A DNA stretch of 24,336 nt from UBA1402 sp964488495 (GTDB lineage: Bacteria; Bacteroidota; Bacteroidia; Bacteroidales; UBA1402), in NCBI GenBank assembly GCA_964488495.1, contig CAZAUQ010000037.1, positions 1-24,336 of the forward strand, written 5' to 3'. Positions 7,741-15,275 of this stretch are shown here, one piece after another. Position 1 is the first letter of the stretch, and each line of letters starts with the position of its first letter. Below the pieces are notes generated by a model that searched no databases, had not been told where the DNA came from, and saw only the letters and a list, made by a program, of their open reading frames with translations. Position numbers and translations under genes: made by a program.

Positions 7741-8979
7741 ATGCGATTCTTCTCACACCGGCTGAACAATGGTCTGCGCCTCTTGTATTGCCCTGTAAGT
7801 AATACAAGAATGACTACCGTTAATCTTATGTATAACGTGGGATCCAAAGATGAACATCCCGAGCACACGGGCTTTGCACATCTTTTTGAACACCTGATGT
7901 TTGCAGGCTCTGCCCGTGTGGAAGATTTTGATAAGTCAGTGCAGGAAGCCTCCGGCGAAAACAATGCCTGGACCAGCCGCGACGTCACCAATTATTACAT
8001 AACCCTGCCCTCGCATAAGCTGGACACAGCGCTGTTTTTGGAGAGCGATCGCATGTCTTCGCTCAACATAAATCAACGAAGCCTGGACATTCAAAAACAG
8101 GTAGTGCTTGAAGAGTTCAAACAACGCCACCTGAATCAGCCATACGGAGACGTTTCCCTGCTATTACGTTCACTGGCCTACGAGGGTCATCCCTATTCCT
8201 GGCCCACCATCGGGAAGTCTATGGAGCACATCGAAGCTTTCAATCTGGACGATGTGAGCACATTCTACCGCCAATACTATAGCCCCGACAATGCCGTATT
8301 GGCCATTACCGGCGATTTTGATTTCAATCGTCTGACAGAGTTGACACAAGAATACTTTGGAGCAATAGCAGCCTCTAAGCAAAACAAACCGGATTTACCT
8401 GCCTGGCCCCGACAAGAAGGCCCTCGTTTTCTGGAAGTAGAACGCCCTGTACCCAGCCCGGCATTGTATAAACTCTGGCGGGCGCACGCTGTATGCGAAG
8501 AGGAGTACATTACCTGCGACCTGCTGACCGATGCCCTGGCCTCGGGCAATTCCTCGAGACTTTATCAACAACTCGTCAAAGAGCGCCAGGTGTTTAGCCA
8601 GGCAGACATCTACGTAGGCGGTGAAGGCCAAGCCGGAGCCGGCTGCATCATTTTCTCGGGTAAACCGGCTAAGGGTATCAGCCTCAAAGAAGCCGAAAAA
8701 GCCCTGGAAGCCTGCCTTAATCAAATAGCTGCTGAGGTTCCCGGACAAGAAGAGCTCAACAAACTAATCAACAAACACGAATCGGCTTTCTTATTCAGCA
8801 ATACCAATGCCCAACACCTGGCTACACAGGCCTGCTGGTACGAAATCCTTGGTTCGGCGGATAATTACCTGCAGGAACCCGAAAAAGTAAAAAAATTAAA
8901 CGGCGAGGATCTCCGTTCCATGGCCGAAAAGATCTTCAGGCCAGAAAACTGCTCTACGCTGTATTACCGAAACGCCTGA
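7741..8979 (+). CDS. M16-family zinc metallopeptidase (single-unit, PqqL/processing-peptidase type)
   Basis: A 412-residue pitrilysin-family peptidase. The inverted zinc motif is HLFEH (H47, E50, H51) in FAHLFEHLMFAGS; the third zinc ligand lies about 74 residues later, in VVLEEFKQR (E124/E125). The second half (about 170-400, with the substrate-binding-like SSRLYQQLVKERQVF) is the inactive M16_C domain. This is the half-length form that dimerises or pairs with an inactive partner; no partner gene lies next to it. No signal peptide is visible (MRFFSHRLNNGLRLLYCP), so it seems cytoplasmic, unlike the exported cyclophilin 2 bp upstream. It converges with the next gene, with only 12 bp between stops. 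Confidence 0.92.
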   Translation: MRFFSHRLNNGLRLLYCPVSNTRMTTVNLMYNVGSKDEHPEHTGFAHLFEHLMFAGSARVEDFDKSVQEASGENNAWTSRDVTNYYITLPSHKLDTALFLESDRMSSLNINQRSLDIQKQVVLEEFKQRHLNQPYGDVSLLLRSLAYEGHPYSWPTIGKSMEHIEAFNLDDVSTFYRQYYSPDNAVLAITGDFDFNRLTELTQEYFGAIAASKQNKPDLPAWPRQEGPRFLEVERPVPSPALYKLWRAHAVCEEEYITCDLLTDALASGNSSRLYQQLVKERQVFSQADIYVGGEGQAGAGCIIFSGKPAKGISLKEAEKALEACLNQIAAEVPGQEELNKLINKHESAFLFSNTNAQHLATQACWYEILGSADNYLQEPEKVKKLNGEDLRSMAEKIFRPENCSTLYYRNA

Positions 8980-8991
8980 TCTACAGAGTGG

Positions 8992-9921
8992 TCAGTCTTT
9001 GTTTTTGAGCACATCGCCCGGATGAATCCAGATTTCTTTGCCTACGCCGTCGTCAATTTCCACTTTTTCGGGCGGTACCAACAATTTTTCCGGATTCAGG
9101 ATGTATTGATGCAAGAGGCGTAAGCCGGTAGCGTAATAATGGCCGTCACACACCCTCTCGTCCATGACAAACTTAAGGCTCATGATTTTTTTGGTGCTCA
9201 GGCTGCCGTCGTTTTCGATATGATTCAGCGCTTTTACCCTGCCCATGGCAACAAAAATGGTACAGGTGCCAAATTCATAAAGGTGGTGATATATGGCCGG
9301 TGTTCCAATGGAACCCACATTGGTAAAAAATAAGCTGCAATGCCAGGGACTGATGCGTTCAATGGCTCTTGGCAACCAGCCGATGTTGTCACTCCTGCGC
9401 ATCAAAAACACAAAGAAGCGAATAAGTGAATCGGGAAAATATCCAAAAAATTTCGATACCTTGTCAGAACCGTTCTTATCTTCACTCTTTACTTTTAGTT
9501 CATATTCTTCCTGTAATTTGCGGGCTACGTCAGCCAAGGTGTCGGTGGGTTCAAACTCTGGCTTTATCAGGGTTTCTTCGCCTTTGTCGGTGAGGGAACG
9601 CTTGACAGCTATGGCAATGGTTATGTTGTTGCGTGCATAAAGCTTGTTCCAGATGACAAAGCGATTCAGATAGGGCCTTTGCGAAAACATCCTGACCAAT
9701 GCAGCCAACACTACATGCATACGACTCAGGCCGGGAATGTCTTTCTGGTGTTCGGTAATAAAATCCTTCAGATGGTCTGTCTCAAAATCTTCAGTTACAA
9801 AATTCTGAGCATCGACTCTGGTACGTAAAATATAGGGAATGATGTTGAACACAGCATCCACCTTGCGCACTCTCCAACCGTCATAGCGGTCGTAGATGCC
9901 TGATTTGAAGGTTCTTTGCAT
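8992..9921 (-). CDS. 2-oxoacid dehydrogenase E2-like acyltransferase-fold protein lacking the catalytic His
   Basis: This 309-residue protein resembles the catalytic domain of dihydrolipoamide acyltransferases (chloramphenicol acetyltransferase fold) without lipoyl or E3-binding domains. Alignable parts are CSLFFTNVGSIGTPAIYHHL (195-214; E2: SN(L/V)G..G...) and FVAMGRV (223-229; E2: ILAVGRI). The third is the C-terminal MDERVCDGHYYATG (253-266), which corresponds to the E2 active-site DHR..DG. Here the catalytic His is E255, while R256, D259 and G260 are kept. It is therefore probably not a classical acyltransferase; a regulatory, binding or altered catalytic role is possible. No dehydrogenase-complex genes surround it. 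The ATG at 9921 follows a possible promoter (9984-9991) and a leader hairpin. Confidence 0.75.
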   Translation of the reverse strand: MQRTFKSGIYDRYDGWRVRKVDAVFNIIPYILRTRVDAQNFVTEDFETDHLKDFITEHQKDIPGLSRMHVVLAALVRMFSQRPYLNRFVIWNKLYARNNITIAIAVKRSLTDKGEETLIKPEFEPTDTLADVARKLQEEYELKVKSEDKNGSDKVSKFFGYFPDSLIRFFVFLMRRSDNIGWLPRAIERISPWHCSLFFTNVGSIGTPAIYHHLYEFGTCTIFVAMGRVKALNHIENDGSLSTKKIMSLKFVMDERVCDGHYYATGLRLLHQYILNPEKLLVPPEKVEIDDGVGKEIWIHPGDVLKNKD

Positions 9922-9954
9922 AGGGAGCAGTATAAAAAATTAATTTCCTCTTAA

Positions 9955-9991
9955 TCAGGCAACACCTTTCTGCCTGAGCGCGACAAATATA
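9955..9991 (-). promoter_or_regulatory. -7 promoter box and leader hairpin of the E2-like gene
   Basis: The minus strand has TATATTTG at 9984-9991 (fits TAnnTTTG), 62 bp before the ATG at 9921. Between them TCAGGCA (9955-9961) and TGCCTGA (9971-9977) form a 7-bp hairpin with a 9-nt loop inside the predicted leader. The same hairpin could also weakly terminate the GH43 gene that stops at 10002, although only a broken T-rich run follows. Confidence 0.4.
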
Positions 9992-10001
9992 GAGAAATTT
10001 T

Positions 10002-12932
10002 TTATATCGGTTCTATCTTAATGGAATTAACCACCCAATTGGGATCGGTCCCTGAACGCGAGAATTCAAAGTCCAGTCTTTCGTTGTCTGTGCTAAGCTC
10101 AAAAGTATTACTCAAAACCTGGCCGGTGGCTGTAGTAAAGTTCGATATTACTACCCGGCCGTTCACTTTGACACACATCTGGTCGTGCATATACGATAAA
10201 TCGCCTTGTTTGATGGTCACTTTATAAGTGCCGTTTTTGACGTGTACCCGAAAAACTACCGGCGATCCGGACATGTTGAAATCTCTCTCCTCCTCGTTCA
10301 TGGCTTCTCCTCTGTCACGGGAAATTACAGGGCTTAACCAGCCGTAAGACTCCTTCAACAAGTTATTGCCGGTGATTTTTATGGCTGAGGCTACCAGAGG
10401 CGAATCCTCCGTTCCAAAATCGAAAAAGGCTTTTTTCAGCAAACGAGGCTTTTTGACCACCACCCGGCAACTGCCTGTGACTCCATTGAAAGCTGTCGCT
10501 TTTATGTTTGCCCTGCCGGGAGCTAAACTGGTCAATATTCCGTTTTCAACGCTCAGCACTTTTTCGTTGGAGGAGCTCCAGCTCAGGTTTTTGTTCCTGG
10601 TGTAAAAAGGCCGGAAATTAACTTGAACCACTCTGCTTTCTGCCGGATACATACTGAGCTCTTCGGGCTGGATGCTGACCTCTTTTAAATCGTCGGTTTT
10701 TTCCATTTTGGGAAAAACCAGGGAGGTATGGTAACGTTCATCGGCATAAAATTCATAACGTCCACGCATCCAGATGACATCGAAAAAGTCTTTTTTGTGA
10801 TGACGGGGCACGATGGGCCGGACATTCACCAGGCCTTTGGGGGTATTCTCTGTGAGAGCCTCCGCTTTCCAACTCTGTCCATGATCTGAGGTGGTATATT
10901 TAAAAATCTCGAAGACTCCGTCCACCTGTTTGGACAAATAGACGATGGATGGATCGTCGTAGTCCAGAATAATGCCTCCGGAATAATTGGGTTCAGGCTC
11001 AATTTTTCCTTTAGGCGTTTGTGGGAACCATTTGCCCGCTTTGGTGAGTTCTATGCTTGTCCAATTCTTTCCATTCCATCGGGTATAATGATAGCGGTGG
11101 TCGGTGTCTGTGGGAAAAGAAGCATAAACCATCACCGGGAAACCGCTTTCGGCTTCCAGGGCTATGTCCCAGATCCATCCTTTGCCGCAGCTAATCCCGT
11201 CGTAAACCACGTCCATTTCTGTAACATCCACCGGACCTTGGGCAAAATTCCTGATCAAAGAACCGTCTGCCCGGTAAAAGCGATTGTCTTTAAAACGGCA
11301 GTAAAATATCTTATTATCCGACACATCCCTGGGATGCCCGGTAGTAGCCGCCATGTGAATGCTGCCGTCTGCTCCCTGACAATAACGCATGTAAGGACGT
11401 TTGCCGGTACTGACAATGAATTCCTGCTGAACGCCGAACGTTTCTCCATTGTCGGTGGACAAAATCATATGGGGCTTCCAGGAGCTGCCGCCCCTGAAAA
11501 ACAACAAGATGGAGTCCTTGCCCAGCTGAAAAGGATAAGGATAGGTGACCGTATGACCAAATTCGTACATCTCGCTCCAGGAACTGATGTCTTCGGGTTC
11601 GGTAGAAATAAATCGTTTGATGGTATTCCCGAAATGGGCTGCCGTGAAAACGATGATGCGTCCGTCGTCCCGAATAAACAACGTGGGATTGGCGTGATCG
11701 TCCGACTGGAATTTTTCCAGGACTACGTGTTGAATAAATTCCCCGTTTTGATGATTGTACGAAGCTACTACTATATCTCCGTCTGTATTGACCCAGGAAA
11801 AGTAGGTTTGTTCTTTTTCGCCTTTGTGATAAATGGCCCTGGGATCGGCAAACCAACACCAGGCTCCGTTGACGGCCAGCGTATCAAAAGCGTCCTGCTT
11901 TTCGCCGGGTATGGGGTCCACGCCTTCGCTGGTCATTTGCACTCGCTCCAAACTGCCGTCTTCGTTGTAATACAGATAATCGACACATACCGAACGGCTG
12001 TAACTGGTGCCTTGGGTCTGCATTGCGCCGTTATGGTAGAAGAAATACCATTTCCTTTTGTATTCTATAATAGACTGATGGTTGGTATTTGAATTGCCGG
12101 CTATTTCGTTCAGAATACCCTTGAATTCCCAGGGGCCTTCGATGCTCCTTGACATGGCATAATGTATCTTTTCGGGGAAGCCCGAAGCGTATGTCAGGTA
12201 ATAGTTGCCGTCTTTCTTATGTATCCAGGGTGCTTCGGTAAAACTAAAATCATCGAACATGACTTGTTTTACAGGGCCATCGAGCTCTATCATATTTTCC
12301 TTGAGCTTTGCGTAATAACATTCGCGATTACCCCAGAAGATCCAGGCCTGTCCGTCGTCGTCGATAAAAACTGCCGGATCGATGCAAGCCCAGCTGTGCG
12401 TACTGGAAAAACAATCGGCATTGGTCAGCAAAGGTTTACCCAGTGCATCCTTGTAGGGCCCCTGGGGGCAGTCAGCTACCGCCACCCCTATCCCCGTTGC
12501 GTTGGTGCTCACATAAAAATAGAACTTCCCGTTGCGCTCCGTCACATGAGCCGCAAAAGCCTGACGGGAACTCCATTTAAAGTCGGCTCCGTACAAGGGG
12601 ATAGGATGCTCCCTGAAGTGCTTCATATCTGTAGTGGAGAACACGCACCAATTGTGCATAATGTAGCGGTTTTGCCCACCCGCGGCGTCTTCGCCCGTAA
12701 AAAGCCATAGGGTATCCTCGTGTACCATAGCAGCCGCATCGGCCGTGTATTTGTGGGTAATCAGNNNNNNNNNNNNNNNNNNNNNNNNNNNNNNNNNNNN
12801 NNNNNNNNNNNNNNNNNNNNNNNNNNNNNNNNNNNNNNNNNNNNNNNNNNNNNNNNNNNNNNNNGCTCCCTGTGCGGACATCAAAATTGCAGAACTTGTC
12901 ATAATAAGCCAAACAAAAAATGAACGATTCAT
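10002..12932 (-). CDS. Exported GH43 - BNR_4-like propeller - bacterial Ig - galactose-binding-like multidomain protein (contains assembly gap)
   Basis: About 976 residues, counting 33-34 unknown ones from the N gap. A signal peptide MNRSFFVWLIMTSSAILMSAQG is followed, after the gap, by a GH43 five-bladed propeller to about residue 340. Its catalytic triad is visible: D65 (HKYTADAAAMV), D185 (WACIDPAVF), E233 (FTEAPWI). GH43 enzymes of this kind are arabinofuranosidases or xylosidases. Residues ~350-745 resemble the BNR_4 propeller family (WFADPRAIYHKG, STDNGETF, TTSDHGQSW). Residues ~749-832 are a Big_2 Ig-like domain (WSSSNEKVLSVENG, LAPGRANIKATAFNG). Residues ~833-976 resemble the galactose-binding-like domain of rhamnogalacturonan-active enzymes (FFDFGTEDSP, YGW, NGTYKVTIKQGDL). 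No T9SS tail or lipobox is seen, so the protein is probably periplasmic. A promoter box lies at 13009-13016. Confidence 0.85.
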   Translation of the reverse strand: MNRSFFVWLIMTSSAILMSAQGXXXXXXXXXXXXXXXXXXXXXXXXXXXXXXXXXXLITHKYTADAAAMVHEDTLWLFTGEDAAGGQNRYIMHNWCVFSTTDMKHFREHPIPLYGADFKWSSRQAFAAHVTERNGKFYFYVSTNATGIGVAVADCPQGPYKDALGKPLLTNADCFSSTHSWACIDPAVFIDDDGQAWIFWGNRECYYAKLKENMIELDGPVKQVMFDDFSFTEAPWIHKKDGNYYLTYASGFPEKIHYAMSRSIEGPWEFKGILNEIAGNSNTNHQSIIEYKRKWYFFYHNGAMQTQGTSYSRSVCVDYLYYNEDGSLERVQMTSEGVDPIPGEKQDAFDTLAVNGAWCWFADPRAIYHKGEKEQTYFSWVNTDGDIVVASYNHQNGEFIQHVVLEKFQSDDHANPTLFIRDDGRIIVFTAAHFGNTIKRFISTEPEDISSWSEMYEFGHTVTYPYPFQLGKDSILLFFRGGSSWKPHMILSTDNGETFGVQQEFIVSTGKRPYMRYCQGADGSIHMAATTGHPRDVSDNKIFYCRFKDNRFYRADGSLIRNFAQGPVDVTEMDVVYDGISCGKGWIWDIALEAESGFPVMVYASFPTDTDHRYHYTRWNGKNWTSIELTKAGKWFPQTPKGKIEPEPNYSGGIILDYDDPSIVYLSKQVDGVFEIFKYTTSDHGQSWKAEALTENTPKGLVNVRPIVPRHHKKDFFDVIWMRGRYEFYADERYHTSLVFPKMEKTDDLKEVSIQPEELSMYPAESRVVQVNFRPFYTRNKNLSWSSSNEKVLSVENGILTSLAPGRANIKATAFNGVTGSCRVVVKKPRLLKKAFFDFGTEDSPLVASAIKITGNNLLKESYGWLSPVISRDRGEAMNEEERDFNMSGSPVVFRVHVKNGTYKVTIKQGDLSYMHDQMCVKVNGRVVISNFTTATGQVLSNTFELSTDNERLDFEFSRSGTDPNWVVNSIKIEPI
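12765..12864. other. 100-N assembly gap
   Basis: Exactly 100 Ns, the usual placeholder for a scaffold gap of unknown size, fall inside the GH43 gene between the signal peptide and the catalytic domain. The frame happens to be kept across 100 bases, but this does not prove the true length. Confidence 0.98.
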
Positions 12933-13008
12933 ATTCTTAGTGTATTTTATTTGAGGCGGTAAAAACGATTGTTTTCAGTGTTTTCCGGTTTGCCTTCCTG
13001 GCAAAGAT

Positions 13009-13016
13009 CAAAAATA
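13009..13016 (-). promoter_or_regulatory. -7 promoter box for the GH43 gene
   Basis: The minus strand reads TATTTTTG, fitting TAnnTTTG, 76 bp before the ATG at 12932. A CTTG (plus-strand CAAG, 13034-13037) is the best -33 candidate. This leaves a leader of roughly 70 nt with no strong hairpin. Confidence 0.4.
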
Positions 13017-13105
13017 AAACTTAAAATTCCGTGCAAGGCCGAGAAATAATGCAATTTGGAGTAATATAAAAGACTAAACAACCTATGCCTTTGCCTTTAT
13101 TTCAC

Positions 13106-13113
13106 TAAGTTTG
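13106..13113 (+). promoter_or_regulatory. -7 promoter box for the SDR gene
   Basis: TAAGTTTG fits TAnnTTTG and lies 26 bp before the ATG at 13140. A TTTG at 13090-13093 is too close (12 bp) to be a standard -33 element. The region 12933-13139 separates the divergent GH43 and SDR genes and holds no other gene. Confidence 0.45.
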
Positions 13114-13139
13114 TTTCAAAATCCATTTAATCTGTACTT

Positions 13140-13850
13140 ATGAAAATTGCCATTGTTAGCGGAGGAGCGCAGGGTATAGGCAAAGCCATCGCCCTGAAAC
13201 TAAGGAATGAGGGCTGCGCGGTTGTTGTGCTTGATTCCAATCCCGAGTATCTTAAGACTTTGGAGGCAGAAAACAGCGGCCTTTTTGGCATGCTTTGCGA
13301 TGTGGGCCATCCCGAAGAAATAAACCAAACTGTAGATAAAATTGGAGCCCTGTACGGCAAAGTAGATTACCTGGTAAACAACGCCGGTATCAGTAGTTTC
13401 GAACCTTTCGAAAACCTGAGCATAGAAACATGGAACCGTATTCTGGCGGTGAATCTGAGTAGTGTATTTTATCTGAGTAAAGCCTGTTTGCCCCTTTTCA
13501 CCGAACATTCCGCCATCCTGAACATAGCCTCCACCAGAGCCCTGATGTCAGAACCCGGCAGTGAAGCCTACGGTGCCAGCAAGGGTGGTATAGTAGCCCT
13601 GACCCACGCTCTGGCTATGAGCCTCGGTCCCAAAACCCGGGTAAATTGCATCAGCCCTGGCTGGATCAAAACCAAAGCCTACGAAAGCTTGTCACAAACC
13701 GACCACAAGCAACACCCTGTCGGAAGGGTGGGTAAAGTAGAAGACATAGCCGAAGCCGCCTATTTCCTCCTGAGCGGTAAATCGGGCTTCACAACGGGGC
13801 AAAACTTAGTGATAGACGGGGGGATGACGAAAAAAATGATGTATGAGTAA
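13140..13850 (+). CDS. Short-chain dehydrogenase/reductase (classical SDR)
   Basis: A 236-residue Rossmann-fold NAD(P)-dependent oxidoreductase in the cytoplasm. Visible are the cofactor motif GGAQGIG (8-14), NNAG (80-83), and the active-site Ser131 (NIAST), Tyr144 and Lys148 (YGASK). The C-terminal GQNLVIDGGMT is also typical. Asp32 at the end of strand beta-2 (VVVLD) predicts a preference for NAD(H) over NADP(H). The substrate cannot be read from the sequence; sugar or polyol, 3-oxoacyl and hydroxysteroid members all share these marks. The gene appears to be a single transcription unit, divergent from the GH43 gene and convergent with the lipoprotein gene, with 2 bp between the stops. Confidence 0.93.
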   Translation: MKIAIVSGGAQGIGKAIALKLRNEGCAVVVLDSNPEYLKTLEAENSGLFGMLCDVGHPEEINQTVDKIGALYGKVDYLVNNAGISSFEPFENLSIETWNRILAVNLSSVFYLSKACLPLFTEHSAILNIASTRALMSEPGSEAYGASKGGIVALTHALAMSLGPKTRVNCISPGWIKTKAYESLSQTDHKQHPVGRVGKVEDIAEAAYFLLSGKSGFTTGQNLVIDGGMTKKMMYE

Positions 13851-13852
13851 GG

Positions 13853-14704
13853 CTATTTCAACTTATCAAAAATAACTTTGGATGGATCCTGATATAGCAA
13901 CTCTTCTGCACTGATTTCCTGGTAACCTGACATATCTATACCCTCTCCAAAAATAATTTCTCTATTAACGCGTGTACCTGTGTTTTGTAAATAGAGGAAA
14001 CCATATCCTGCACCGCTCATGTTTGGTAATGCCCCCTCTTTGGGATAGGTGCCGTTGATGGGCGTTACTTTTATGTTGTATATCAGCCCGTCAGCAGATG
14101 TCAGTGAGCTGTCAAAAACGATGCTGTTGCTATCAGTCAAGGCGCTTTTTGAATACATCAGCCAACCTCCTTCTAAAGCCCAGGCATGGCAATAATCCAG
14201 CAGGTAAAAATCCGCATTACTTCCTGTCCAGGAGATCGTAAAAGTGGAATTAAGGGGGATGGTATCAGTAGCATTGACGCTTACGTCTTGAATAGTATCC
14301 GGGACATTGATACTCCCTGTAAGATTTCCCGTGTTTGATTTAATACTGATGCTCAAGGGGCTGAATTTAGGTTCCGAAATGCTGTCCAGAAATATCTGAA
14401 TATCTGAAGAAAAATTCACATTAGGAAAATCCTGAGTAAAATATATGGGATCACTAAACACCTTGTCAGCTACCTGCACATATTCCACTATCGGTACCGG
14501 GCTTCCGGTAATTTGAGCCGAAACATAAACACTGGGCGCATACACCCGCTCGTAGGAAGGTGGCAGGCGGGCCATATTATAATGGTTCACCCAAACCATG
14601 GCAAACTGTGTGGGCTGATCTTGTTTCTCTTCGTTGTCGCAGCTGCAAGCAGCCACAGCAAGCAAACATAATAAAACATACAAAAGCTGAGAATGTGTTT
14701 TCAT
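13853..14704 (-). CDS. Lipoprotein of unknown function, coupled to thermonuclease gene
   Basis: I do not recognise this 283-residue protein. The start at 14704 gives a lipoprotein signal MKTHSQLLYVLLCLLAVAAC with the lipobox Cys at 20 and a second Cys at 22. A start at 14719 would only add five residues ahead of the signal. The ATG at 14704 overlaps the nuclease stop as ATGA, so translation is probably coupled. The mature part is rich in Ser, Thr and Asn. It has beta-strand character resembling an Ig-like or fibronectin-like layer (NSTFTISWTGSNADFYLLDY, 20 residues in the middle), and no catalytic motif is seen. It converges with the SDR gene with 2 bp between stops. It is probably anchored in the inner or outer membrane facing the periplasm or surface. 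Confidence 0.8.
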   Translation of the reverse strand: MKTHSQLLYVLLCLLAVAACSCDNEEKQDQPTQFAMVWVNHYNMARLPPSYERVYAPSVYVSAQITGSPVPIVEYVQVADKVFSDPIYFTQDFPNVNFSSDIQIFLDSISEPKFSPLSISIKSNTGNLTGSINVPDTIQDVSVNATDTIPLNSTFTISWTGSNADFYLLDYCHAWALEGGWLMYSKSALTDSNSIVFDSSLTSADGLIYNIKVTPINGTYPKEGALPNMSGAGYGFLYLQNTGTRVNREIIFGEGIDMSGYQEISAEELLYQDPSKVIFDKLK

Positions 14705-15195
14705 GATACTTCCCTCCATAATCCCAGCTTGCGATCGCGCGCTTTGCGCTGGAGTTTAAGAAAATGCTCGGCGTATTTTACGTTGGGCGGAAAAGTGGCC
14801 ACCTGTGCGTAGCCTTTGCGTACAAGTTCGGCGTTTACAAAAAGTCCGTTTTCCAGGTACACATAGGCCAACAGACGGCCGTAGCGATCGAGGCTGTCCA
14901 CGTCGAATTCCAGTCTGACCTTTTTACCCGAGAGCAGGGATTTGGCAAATTCGGAGGCTTCACGGCCATAGGACTCCCGGCCTTTTGTCGGATGTACTGT
15001 TTCGGGCGTATCTACACCAATTAATCGTACTTTTTTGCCTTTTTCGCTGCCGTCGTCTACCCAAAAAGTGTCGCCGTCCACCACTTTGGTAACAGCCATC
15101 AACGACGTCAGCTTCTTTTTTTCTGCCCGGGTGTCGCAGGAAAGAAACAAGAGCACAATCAGCAGTCCCGCCAGAAGGAATGTTTTGTTTTTCAT
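14701..15195 (-). CDS. Lipoprotein staphylococcal-nuclease-like (thermonuclease) protein
   Basis: A 164-residue SNase-fold phosphodiesterase that would cut DNA and RNA in a Ca-dependent way outside the cytoplasm. The lipoprotein signal is MKNKTFLLAGLLIVLLFLSC, with Cys20 followed by Asp. Catalytic and Ca-binding residues known from micrococcal nuclease are all present: D40 and D42 (VVDGDTFWV), R57, D62 and E65 (VRLIGVDTPET), and R107 (DRYGRLLAYVY). The conserved end is NAELVRKGYA...LGLW. Its stop overlaps the start of the following lipoprotein by 4 bp. No TAnnTTTG box is visible in the 80 bp upstream, so it may be transcribed with the DUF898-like gene. Likely roles are nucleic acid scavenging or defence of the cell surface. 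Confidence 0.93.
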   Translation of the reverse strand: MKNKTFLLAGLLIVLLFLSCDTRAEKKKLTSLMAVTKVVDGDTFWVDDGSEKGKKVRLIGVDTPETVHPTKGRESYGREASEFAKSLLSGKKVRLEFDVDSLDRYGRLLAYVYLENGLFVNAELVRKGYAQVATFPPNVKYAEHFLKLQRKARDRKLGLWREVS

Positions 15196-15275
15196 AATCT
15201 ATCTCAAAACAACATGTCAATTGATACCTGCGGGGAATTTACCAGGTCAAAAAAGAAGAAATTTTACTTTACAAC

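Noticed and set aside
11019..12092. Long open frame on the plus strand opposite the GH43 gene (about 357 codons)
   Set aside because: It lies wholly antisense to a gene with clear catalytic motifs, its translation has no recognisable domain, and no promoter is evident.
15211..15235. Weak inverted repeat ACCTG/CAGGT upstream of the nuclease gene
   Set aside because: Only a 5-bp stem with a 12-nt loop and no T tract in either direction; within chance expectation.
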